Source: an uncultured Schlesneria sp. (GTDB taxonomy: Bacteria; Planctomycetota; Planctomycetia; Planctomycetales; Planctomycetaceae). Taken from it: 62,954 bases of DNA. The number at the start of each line of letters is the position of its first letter. The stretch's first letter is position 1. Position numbers and translations under genes: made by a program. The notes below the pieces were generated by a model, which saw only the letters and a program-made list of their open reading frames with translations, ran no database searches and had not been told where the DNA came from. The stretch covers positions 1-62,954 of the forward strand of contig CAILLA010000063.1 in NCBI GenBank assembly GCA_903834925.1, in the 5' to 3' direction. Below are positions 17,034 to 24,951 of this stretch, one piece after another.

Positions 17034-18788
17034 TTACCTCAAAAATCGGATTCGTTCCCAGTCGGGAAGTCGAAGTTGTAGTTCGCGATTTCCGATCCGA
17101 AGATTACCGGGTTTTGAAGGAAGATGAACGAGAAATGGCTTTCCAACAAGATGAGATCGGTGGACCACCGGATTTTCCCATCGGCGACTATCGTGCGAAA
17201 CAGGGCTGTTATCTCCAAGGACGAAGAATTCGTCGGCGCTCAATTCATAGGGCCGATTAACTGCGTGCCGGCTGCGGGTGTCGGTGTAGTAGACGTCTCG
17301 AAACAGCTTGAGTTTGCTGACTTTGATATCGAGTCCGCGACCGCCAAACCGTACAGGGATCCGCGGCGCTTGAGCACCGGAAGGGATTTCGAATTTCCAA
17401 GGGGCAATAATGACGTTCCCATCAATGGCAACAAGAATCTGTTTGTCGATCAATGAAACCTCAATTTGCCGAGCCTTATCCATCATCTTGTCCGGCAACA
17501 GCGCTGAGGCAACGGGTTCTGAATTTGGGCCTGCCCCCATCAAGTCTGAGTTTAACGACATCCCATCAGGTAATGGCTCGGCATACAGACAGATTTCGCG
17601 CCGAACGATATCGAATACAATGTCAAAAACCATGGCTCCATTCGTCATTTCGATAACGAACTCACCCGCGCCTCCTTTCATTTCCACGTTCGCAGAGAAC
17701 ATCAAATCTCGAACCGGATTTGGCACTCCAGATTCATCACTCGGGTTGTAGCCATAATCGTCCGACACCGTAACAATGTGTGAGGCTTCGTAAAGCTCCA
17801 GAACTGCACTGCGAAATGCATCATCGTTGGTCGAGTCAAGCAATTTACGCGCGGCATTTGCGGGCAACGCTCCCGTCACGCTGAACTCACCCTTCTGCGG
17901 TTCGAAGCGCAGGCCTGCGGTCGGTATTACTGTGGAATTGACTTCTTCCGGCCAATGCGAAAGCGGTACCGTCGTATCATGCATACCGCCCGAACGAATC
18001 CAGTGGTGGTATTCGACCCAGGCAATCGGCTCTTTGTCGGGGCGTCGAACGTTGCGACCGTGCATTGAAAACGAAGACGACTTTGCAGTCCAGGACGTTG
18101 TTGTCGATCGATCGGAATCGATGCTGTCGACGTTAACCGCCTCCCAATGAAGTCGAAAGGCATCGTCGCCAGATGGACGACGGTCATGATCGTGAACGAG
18201 AATTCGAGTGGCCAATTGCTCGGCATAATTCTTTCGAGCCAATTGGCCGTTGATCACAATATCGCCACCAACGATTTGAATCCGTTCGCCTGGCAAACCG
18301 ACTAAGCGTTTGACGTACGCTTCCGTCGGGCGCGAGGGATTTCGAAAAACAATCACGTCCCAACGCTTGGGTAACTGGTACAGATAGGCCTGTTTGTTAA
18401 CAAGCAATTGATCACCGTGATTTCGAGGAACGTCAGAGATATCAATTCCCGACTGACCACAATTTGGGCAGATCGCCCTGCTTCGACCGGCGACATTCAC
18501 GTCGGCATCGGGGTCTTCATCGGTATCGTAGGCGGTTCCAAATGGAAAAGTGATGCCGCAGGTGGGGCAAACCACACGTTTATGATAACCCAACAGGCAC
18601 GGTGCCATTGATCCGGTTGAGATCATATATCCTTCTGCCGCGAAGGTCCTGAATAAGAGAACCGCGACGAACAAAGATACGAAGGCTTCGACCAAAGCTC
18701 GAAAAGTTCCGCGTTTGTCCGGATCGTGCGCCGAAATCCCCGGATCAATTTTCTCTTTTTCCGGCAGAGGCTGAAGCAGTTCACTCAT
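17034..18788 (-). CDS. lepB: Signal peptidase I with large inserts and a zinc ribbon
   Basis: About 584 residues, roughly twice the usual LepB. One transmembrane helix (about 35-52) precedes box B STGSMAP (catalytic Ser60). Box D AYVKRLVGLPGERI supplies the general-base Lys160, and box E VLGDNSPVSHDSR lies near the C-terminus. Between Ser60 and Lys160 there is a zinc ribbon (CPTC ... CPNC, about 73-111), and between boxes D and E an insert of over 300 residues. The enzyme removes signal peptides at the outer face of the membrane. ATG 18788 is preferred over the in-frame TTG at 18797. The insert is unusual in length and unrecognised. Confidence 0.87.
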   Translation of the reverse strand: MSELLQPLPEKEKIDPGISAHDPDKRGTFRALVEAFVSLFVAVLLFRTFAAEGYMISTGSMAPCLLGYHKRVVCPTCGITFPFGTAYDTDEDPDADVNVAGRSRAICPNCGQSGIDISDVPRNHGDQLLVNKQAYLYQLPKRWDVIVFRNPSRPTEAYVKRLVGLPGERIQIVGGDIVINGQLARKNYAEQLATRILVHDHDRRPSGDDAFRLHWEAVNVDSIDSDRSTTTSWTAKSSSFSMHGRNVRRPDKEPIAWVEYHHWIRSGGMHDTTVPLSHWPEEVNSTVIPTAGLRFEPQKGEFSVTGALPANAARKLLDSTNDDAFRSAVLELYEASHIVTVSDDYGYNPSDESGVPNPVRDLMFSANVEMKGGAGEFVIEMTNGAMVFDIVFDIVRREICLYAEPLPDGMSLNSDLMGAGPNSEPVASALLPDKMMDKARQIEVSLIDKQILVAIDGNVIIAPWKFEIPSGAQAPRIPVRFGGRGLDIKVSKLKLFRDVYYTDTRSRHAVNRPYELSADEFFVLGDNSPVSHDSRRWENPVVHRSHLVGKPFLVHLPSKPGNLRIGNRELQLRLPDWERIRFLR

Positions 18789-19114
18789 CAATACCAACCG
18801 TGGTTACTCAAAAGCACTTTGCATCGACTTTCGGCCCGAGGAACGTCATGCCTGATCGTCAGCTCATTTTGGACTGCCACGAGATCGGGTAGTGCCATTC
18901 CATTCTACTTGATGTGGCAAGTACCGGGAAATAGCAGCAAGGTGAACTTTATGATTTGCACCGGTGAATCGAGAGACCGGTTTGGTTGAGATCCGTCTTC
19001 GCGCGGAATTCATCCGTTGGTATGTTTCGATGGCGATGATAACGCCGCTTGCTTTCTTCTGCGCATCAATTACGGCGATCGTCGCAGATAGACTTCACCA
19101 CGGAAGGTTGTGCC
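18789..19114. other. Divergent promoter region
   Basis: About 325 bases between signal peptidase (minus) and the lipoprotein gene (plus). No convincing gene, repeat or RNA was recognised. Confidence 0.35.
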
Positions 19115-20308
19115 ATGTCATTGGCAGTTATGCGATCGACGACGCTTGTGACAATTCTCAGCCTCACTGCATTCTGCGTTTGCGGATCAGGATGTAGCTA
19201 TTTCCAGTCGGGTTCGACCGACGAAGACATTGACATCGCGGAGATCGATGAGCCGTTGAAGGACGATGAGGACGACTACAAGCCGAAAGAGGCATGGTCA
19301 GACACCTCGTTGAAGAAAGGGACGGTTGTAGTAAGACTGAAAATTGGCGATCGCTTCCCTCTCTCAAAAACCGTTGAGCGCCGTTTAACCCAGATCGACA
19401 AAGAGGGAACCCACGTCAGTTCGTCGCGAGCGGAATTCATGATCACACTCGTCATTGACAATATTTTGGCGGATGGTCGAAAGCAAATTTCGGCTCACTA
19501 CCAGAGAATTCGTTATGAACAAGACATCCAAGGCAATCGAATTGTTTACTCTTCTGACCAACCTCAGGATCAAGTCCCTCAGGACGCGTTGCTTTATTCG
19601 GGGCTCGTCAATAACGGATTCTCATTCTGGATTGGTTCAGATAACAAAGTAATCGACGTTTCGGAGTTCAATGAATTTCTGCAGCGCTGCTTAAGAAATG
19701 TCCCCGCGCAATACCAGGCGGCACTGCAACGTCAATTAGAGTCCACGAGAGGCGAAGGGTACATCGCAAGTTTTATTGACGACAGCATCGGGTTGATTCC
19801 GTACGACTCGAACCTGACTCATCCTGATATTGCACTAAAACCAGGGACGGTTTGGGAACTGGCACCCCAAATGTGCGAGACACCGATTCCGATGACAACG
19901 AACACTCGGTGCGTATTGAAGGAACTCTCAACGGATTCTGCTGAGGTTCTTTTGACTGGCCGCATCAGTGGTTCTCCCAACTCGATTACCATTCAAAATT
20001 CAGAAGCAGACATCAAAGTGCTCGTCAAAGGTGGTCATAGCACTGGTTCCTGTCGCATTGATCGCAAAACGGGATTTCCCACAGATTCAAGAATCCAAAG
20101 GTCTGTCGAGTTGGTAGTAGAGCTTCCGGACGGGCAGAAAATTCAGCAGATCAAGGAGTCACGCAGTACCGTTGCGGCGATCCCGGATTCTTCGCAGAAG
20201 CCGTCTTTCGGTTCCGAACCCCAGGCGGAACAGACGAGTTTCCCGAATGAGAGTCAAAACAACGAACAACGCCGGGTTGTTCGAGCGGAAGGTTTTCGCC
20301 AGAATTAG
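19115..20308 (+). CDS. Lipoprotein of unknown function
   Basis: A 397-residue protein with a type II signal peptide ending in a lipobox-like CGSG|C before SYFQSG, so it is probably lipid-anchored. ATG 19115 follows GGAAGG at 19102-19107. An acidic stretch (DEDIDIAEIDEPLKDDEDDY) comes directly after the lipid site. The body contains VVRLKIGDRFPLSKTVERRL and a C-terminal ELPDGQKIQQIKES segment. Overall it resembles the secreted protein at 401 in layout (KxGDRFxxxxxVE opening, a late KTGFPTDSRIQRSVEL strand), but no characterised family is recognised. Confidence 0.65.
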   Translation: MSLAVMRSTTLVTILSLTAFCVCGSGCSYFQSGSTDEDIDIAEIDEPLKDDEDDYKPKEAWSDTSLKKGTVVVRLKIGDRFPLSKTVERRLTQIDKEGTHVSSSRAEFMITLVIDNILADGRKQISAHYQRIRYEQDIQGNRIVYSSDQPQDQVPQDALLYSGLVNNGFSFWIGSDNKVIDVSEFNEFLQRCLRNVPAQYQAALQRQLESTRGEGYIASFIDDSIGLIPYDSNLTHPDIALKPGTVWELAPQMCETPIPMTTNTRCVLKELSTDSAEVLLTGRISGSPNSITIQNSEADIKVLVKGGHSTGSCRIDRKTGFPTDSRIQRSVELVVELPDGQKIQQIKESRSTVAAIPDSSQKPSFGSEPQAEQTSFPNESQNNEQRRVVRAEGFRQN

Positions 20309-20399
20309 TTCCATGATCAGTGTCGGTTCGGTCTCGGTCCAGTTCGAATGTTGAATTGGTCCTGTTCCGACAGACGGATTCAATGGGACTACTGTGAAT

Positions 20400-21353
20400 A
20401 TGACACGAATTCAAAACATCCTCGTTGGCGTTGACCTTCATCACGGCGACAGAATCGCCTCGTCAGAATTGAGCGATGAAACGCAAGCGGCTGTCGATGA
20501 GGCTTTGCAACTGGCTGGAACTTGGGGTGGAACAATTACGTTCTGTTCGGTGCTTGAATTATCAGCTCAAAGCCAGTCGTTGATTGAACAAGACCATGAG
20601 AACATTTTGAAGACGGTCGAAGATATTGCCAGTTCAATTTTGACGAAACTGGTCGCCTACTGTAATAAAGATGGGATTCCTGCGGAAAGCATAATTCGCT
20701 TTGGATCGGCCTGGGAAGAACTTGCAAAAGAAAGCGTGCAGGGTCCATACGATCTGGTCGTTATCGGGGCTCGACCGACAACGTATCGGACGGCATCGCT
20801 TCTTTTTGGCAGTACTGCTCATAAATTAATGCGATATTCGGGTTGCCCTGTTTGGGTTGTAAAGCCCGCAGAATTGCGAGAAATTCGAGACGTGGCAGTC
20901 GATTCCGATCTCAGTGCCGCAAGTCTTCCGGCGATCAAGGTCGCGGTGACCGTCGCCCGGGCGATCGGTGCACGATTGCATCTGCTGCACGTGCTAGACA
21001 AGTCAGATTTACGCTATCTTGCCTTACTAGGAACGTCAAAAGAAAAGGTTGCTGCTGCGGAAGAAAGACTTCGACAATCGGCAGATGAAAAACTGAAAGA
21101 TCAATTGCATCAAACCGATTTTCGCACGCTGCCACACGGTGTAAAAATTGAGATTCTGAACGGTTCATCTGATGCAGTGATTCCCGACTATATCGACGCC
21201 AACAGTGTCGACCTGCTCGTGATCGGGACTCACGGCCATCATGGACTTTCGGAATTCCTAATGGGAAATATGGAAGAACGAATTCTTCCTGCCGCTCATG
21301 CGTCATTGCTGGCAGTGAAGCCGGAAGGATTCAAGAGTCCCTATGCAAAATGA
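20400..21353 (+). CDS. Tandem universal stress protein (UspA family)
   Basis: About 317 residues with two UspA domains (about 1-155 and 160-310). The first ends GARPTTYRTASLLFGSTAHK; the second has the ATP-type motif GTHGHHGLSEFLMGNMEERI (G-2x-G-9x-G-N). Each ends in the typical strand (CPVWVVKP, ASLLAVKP). Such soluble dimers respond to stress and energy status. GTG 20394 and ATG 20400 are both possible starts. A predicted three-way-junction fold lies directly after the stop codon. Confidence 0.88.
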   Translation: MTRIQNILVGVDLHHGDRIASSELSDETQAAVDEALQLAGTWGGTITFCSVLELSAQSQSLIEQDHENILKTVEDIASSILTKLVAYCNKDGIPAESIIRFGSAWEELAKESVQGPYDLVVIGARPTTYRTASLLFGSTAHKLMRYSGCPVWVVKPAELREIRDVAVDSDLSAASLPAIKVAVTVARAIGARLHLLHVLDKSDLRYLALLGTSKEKVAAAEERLRQSADEKLKDQLHQTDFRTLPHGVKIEILNGSSDAVIPDYIDANSVDLLVIGTHGHHGLSEFLMGNMEERILPAAHASLLAVKPEGFKSPYAK

Positions 21354-21355
21354 AT

Positions 21356-21420
21356 AGAGCGTTGCCGAATCGAAAGTTTCGAGAGCCCGTTGATGACCGT
21401 CGTCGGTCACCCAGCGCTCT
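21356..21420 (+). ncRNA. Possible structured RNA / 3' structure after the usp gene
   Basis: Three helices fit together as a three-way junction: AGAGCGTTG (21356-21364) with CAGCGCTCT (21412-21420), a hairpin TCGAA-AGT-TTCGA (21370-21382), and a hairpin TGACCG-TCGT-CGGTCA (21394-21409). It begins two bases after the stop codon of the universal stress gene. There is no long T run, so a simple terminator is only one possibility. Confidence 0.35.
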
Positions 21421-21526
21421 TTAGTTGTCCAATAACAAAGAGTGAAGACACTGCGTCTGCGACGACTCCGATGCAGTGACACACACGCCGAACGTTATGT
21501 CTTGACAACGCGTCTGGGATTTCCCG

Positions 21527-23719
21527 TCATGGTGCTTTGATCAACCCGTTGTTTTTTTCGATGTGCTCTTCCATCCTGTGAATCTGTGCTTCCCGCTGCG
21601 CCGCATTTCCACCAAGAGCGCGGTACTCGGTTTTTCGTCCCGTCAATCGCTCCACCCAATAATCCGCGAGTTCGCGGATTTCCGGTTTTGGACTGCGCAT
21701 CCAGTTCATGAATAGCCAGGAATTTGACTTTGAGTTTGTGACATCTTCGCGGGAAAACCCCCATAACATTTGGTAAATCGCATCCGCTTCGGCTGACGGA
21801 TAAAACAGTTCCAGTTCTTTCATCAACTTCAATCCACGATCAGGATTGACCGGCAGCCAGCGTCTTAGTCCGTCTCGTGCAGCGAACCGTGCCTCTTCAT
21901 GCTGACATTCCGCCAAAGTTTCGACCAGGGCACTGTAGTTGTCTGTGGCTGACAAACATTGCGCCGCAAGTTCCGCGACCTTGGGGAACTTGGAGTTTTT
22001 TACGAGAGTAATCATAGATGCATCGACTGGCTGATCGAGTTCAAACGCCTTCTCAAACAGCACCTGGGACTGATGCTTTCGAAGTGGCGACGCCTTTCGT
22101 TTCGTGCTATCGCACCAATCCGGAGCAGTAGTAAATGAAATCGGATTCGAACGAACCTGAAGGTCCTTTTCGGGTGAAATATTTAATGTCATATGATCGC
22201 CAATTTCCTGGAACTTGCCTGCTTGATTTGTCCACTTTACTGATCCAGAAAGCACGTGCAGCGACGCCTGATACCAATGGTTATCTTGACGCTTTTCAAA
22301 CTGGGTTGATTCTCGCAGGGTCACTTCCAACCCGCATAGTGTATCCTTCGAAATCAAATCCAGTCTCCAAAGATCTTCTCCAATAACAATTCCAATTTGA
22401 GTCGGTCGATCGTCACCTGAGCGACCGCTTTGAATGAGCAGACGTCCTCGCCGCACGTCAATGCCTGAAATTCCAACTTCAGTCGGTTTCAGCAAGTTGA
22501 TAACGGTCTCACTAAGCAGCGTTGCCTTAAGGCTCCCTTTTTCAAAATCAAGGACCGCTTCAAATGGCTCGATGTTCGCAAGAACTTCGCCAGGTTTCAT
22601 CGCGGATCGGTGCGGTACCATGAACCATCGTTGTTGCATCTGATCAAGATGGAGAAGAACGCCATCCATCGAAGCGTACGCGACTGGAACGTCGGCGATT
22701 GTTTCAGGAGGGACCGGAACCGGATTCAACGCGGCAGGCAGTTCAGAAGCAGCCGCGTCTTTTAAGGACTTGTCCTGGATCTTGCTTGCGGCAACTGATC
22801 CAGCGGTGACGGAAGTCTTGGTTGGTGACGGTGCTGGAACCGGCATTTCGTCGAAATCATCGTTTGGTGCGGCGGGGTCGAGATTGTCCGGAAGCTTCTT
22901 CAAAACAGAACCTGCAAGTGCCTGCGTCGGTAATTCAGTCGGAATAACTGGTTGTAGTCCGCTTTCGATTGTCTTGGATACGGATTCATTCGAGTTTGGT
23001 TGATCGTCGGGAACGGACGGCGTTTCCCCTCTATCCCGATCTCCGCGACGTTGAATTTCGTTATTGGCTTGCCGCAGCCCCGTAATGATTCCAGGTGCCA
23101 GCAGGCCGATGCACACGACGACCAGTAACGCGACGAGTGCCGAGGGGAAAAAACGCTGATACCAGGGAGACCGCTTGAGGTATTCGGGGACCGTTGAGAT
23201 CGCGGCGTCGTTGACGCGCCCAGCACTTTTACTACCAATGGAAACCGTCCCGCCTCGTACGGCGTTTCTGTCGGAGGAAAGTTTTGCCGCTGCCGAAATC
23301 TGGTCGCCGGAAATCGACAGCTGTGACGATGCATCGACGGGACCAAGCGCGTAAAGACGTTCACGACTGGTTGCAGAAACCTCGATTGGATTCGCCAGCC
23401 ACACCGGCAAGACCTGGTGACACGCTGCCGCCTCAGCCAGCATTTCATCCGAAGCCAACAGAACGCGTTCGACGTCCGCGTATCGTTCGGCCGGCAATGT
23501 CGTGTCAAGATACTGAGCAACGATATTTGGATCGATCCCCATTTCGGGGCCAAAAACTTCGGGGGCCTTCAATCTGCGTCGACGCATCACATCGCGAATT
23601 CGGCTGACCAATAACTGAGCCATCGGGCTCTCTTGAATCTTCAAGCCAATAATCTTCGTATCGGCAGGTTCCAGCACATCATCAAGGTAGGCCAGCAGGG
23701 TTCTCAAAGTCAGTCGCAT
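21527..23719 (-). CDS. Large single-pass membrane protein, anti-sigma-like N-terminus
   Basis: About 730 residues. The N-terminal 115 residues (LRTLLAYLDDVLEPADTKII ... VAQYLDTTLP) are a helical module found at the start of many planctomycete membrane proteins and resemble anti-sigma zf-HC2-type regions without the zinc ligands. One transmembrane helix lies at about 190-215 (SALVALLVVVCIGLLAPGII). A Pro/Ser-rich linker leads to a beta-rich middle (about 350-540) with FecR-like character, then a helical C-terminal part. ATG 23719 is preferred to the TTG at 23740. No sigma factor gene is next to it. Function unknown. Confidence 0.65.
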   Translation of the reverse strand: MRLTLRTLLAYLDDVLEPADTKIIGLKIQESPMAQLLVSRIRDVMRRRRLKAPEVFGPEMGIDPNIVAQYLDTTLPAERYADVERVLLASDEMLAEAAACHQVLPVWLANPIEVSATSRERLYALGPVDASSQLSISGDQISAAAKLSSDRNAVRGGTVSIGSKSAGRVNDAAISTVPEYLKRSPWYQRFFPSALVALLVVVCIGLLAPGIITGLRQANNEIQRRGDRDRGETPSVPDDQPNSNESVSKTIESGLQPVIPTELPTQALAGSVLKKLPDNLDPAAPNDDFDEMPVPAPSPTKTSVTAGSVAASKIQDKSLKDAAASELPAALNPVPVPPETIADVPVAYASMDGVLLHLDQMQQRWFMVPHRSAMKPGEVLANIEPFEAVLDFEKGSLKATLLSETVINLLKPTEVGISGIDVRRGRLLIQSGRSGDDRPTQIGIVIGEDLWRLDLISKDTLCGLEVTLRESTQFEKRQDNHWYQASLHVLSGSVKWTNQAGKFQEIGDHMTLNISPEKDLQVRSNPISFTTAPDWCDSTKRKASPLRKHQSQVLFEKAFELDQPVDASMITLVKNSKFPKVAELAAQCLSATDNYSALVETLAECQHEEARFAARDGLRRWLPVNPDRGLKLMKELELFYPSAEADAIYQMLWGFSREDVTNSKSNSWLFMNWMRSPKPEIRELADYWVERLTGRKTEYRALGGNAAQREAQIHRMEEHIEKNNGLIKAP

Positions 23720-23912
23720 GGCAATCTCGCTTTTCAGCAAACAAGGATTTGCGTTTCTCTTTTCTAAATTAGTGGCTATCCACGGAGTATTTCGTACAAC
23801 ATTTTCTTGGAGTTTCGTATTCTTTAGGAATTGGTTCTTGTGGGGATCTCGTTATTTTGATTCCCCTTGAGGACTCTTGTTTTATCATTCGTGTCGGCTC
23901 GAACGGTGTGAA

Positions 23913-24782
23913 ATGAAGTTTCGACCCCAGTTTGCATTCTCCCTTTCGTTCATTATGGTCTCAGTTTTGTGTTCGTTAATTTCATTGGCAGACGATGCTC
24001 CCGTCCGAATTACGGTGCCGAAGCGTGTCTTGCTGTTGGGGCAACGACCGGATACTCACCCGAAGACAACTCATGAGTACATGGCAGGAATCCGGTTGAT
24101 TGCCCGATTCCTAAATGATTTCGGAAAATATCAGGTCATCATTCAACAAGCTGACGATCCCTGGAGCGACGGCAAAGAGCTTCTCGACAGGGCTGACGCA
24201 GTGGTCCTGTTTCTTACCGAAGGTGCCAAATGGGTCAGTGAAGACAAAGAACGATTCGCAGCCTTTCAGCGTCTCGCAAAACGCGGAGGGGGTTTGAGCG
24301 CCCTCCATTGGGGCTTGGGGACTCGCGAGTCCCAGCCTGTGGCAGATTTTGTGTCGTTGTTTGGAGGCTGCCACGGCGGACCAGATCGAAAATACAAAGT
24401 TGACGACTTTCGATTATCACCGTCGTCCACACCGCATCCAATCAATTCTGGCATTCAACCATTCAAAGTCCACGACGAGCTTTATTACGCGTTGAAGTTT
24501 CCTGTCCGCCGTCAAGGACACACCTTACTGATCAACGCCCATGTCGCCGAGGCCGATCATGCCGTCGCCTGGGCGTGGCAACGTGAGGACAACGGTCGAT
24601 CGTTCGGATTCACAGGACTTCACTTTCATAAGAACTGGGAACGGATCGAATACAGGAGATTGGTCGTTCAGGGGATTTTGTGGACGCTGAACGAATCCAT
24701 TCCGACTGAAGGCTTGGCACTGGACCTGACGGAAAGGGAGATCGAACTTCTCGATGACGAGCGCTTGAAGAGTACAGAGTAA
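23913..24782 (+). CDS. ThuA-like domain protein, secreted
   Basis: About 289 residues, with a signal peptide at 1-25 (FSLSFIMVSVLCSLISLADD). The rest is a ThuA-like flavodoxin/amidotransferase-type fold: RVLLLGQRPDTHPKTTHEY, the DAVVLFLTEGAKWV strand, a GGGLSALHWGLG turn, PINSGIQPFKVHDELYY, and GRSFGFTGLHFHKNWERIEY. This domain is very common in planctomycetes and linked to carbohydrate use, but its reaction is not established. ATG 23913 is chosen since it opens the signal peptide; TTG 23877 is upstream in frame. Confidence 0.85.
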   Translation: MKFRPQFAFSLSFIMVSVLCSLISLADDAPVRITVPKRVLLLGQRPDTHPKTTHEYMAGIRLIARFLNDFGKYQVIIQQADDPWSDGKELLDRADAVVLFLTEGAKWVSEDKERFAAFQRLAKRGGGLSALHWGLGTRESQPVADFVSLFGGCHGGPDRKYKVDDFRLSPSSTPHPINSGIQPFKVHDELYYALKFPVRRQGHTLLINAHVAEADHAVAWAWQREDNGRSFGFTGLHFHKNWERIEYRRLVVQGILWTLNESIPTEGLALDLTEREIELLDDERLKSTE

Positions 24783-24849
24783 TCCAAAAATTGGTTTCAT
24801 CGCCGATCTGGCAAACATCAATCGTGAGGTATTGATGATAAAACGAACG

Positions 24850-24865
24850 CGTTTCACGTGGAACG
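24850..24865. promoter_or_regulatory. parS-like site 1
   Basis: CGTTTCACGTGGAACG, two mismatches to the general parS consensus TGTTTCACGTGAAACA besides the outer bases. It lies in the leader of the oxidase-MnmM gene. Confidence 0.75.
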
Positions 24866-24920
24866 TCAGATTGGATTCATGTGATTGGCGGCGTGCGATA
24901 CAGTGTCATTATGAACGGTA

Positions 24921-24936
24921 TGTTCCACGTGAAACG
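24921..24936. promoter_or_regulatory. parS-like site 2
   Basis: TGTTCCACGTGAAACG, one internal mismatch to the parS consensus, 16 bases before ATG 24952. Confidence 0.8.
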
Positions 24937-24951
24937 GAGCCGAAACGTCGA

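Noticed and set aside
24832-24951. N-terminal extension of the oxidase-MnmM gene
   Set aside because: It runs through two parS-like sites, has no conserved character, and the FAD motif begins normally just after ATG 24952.
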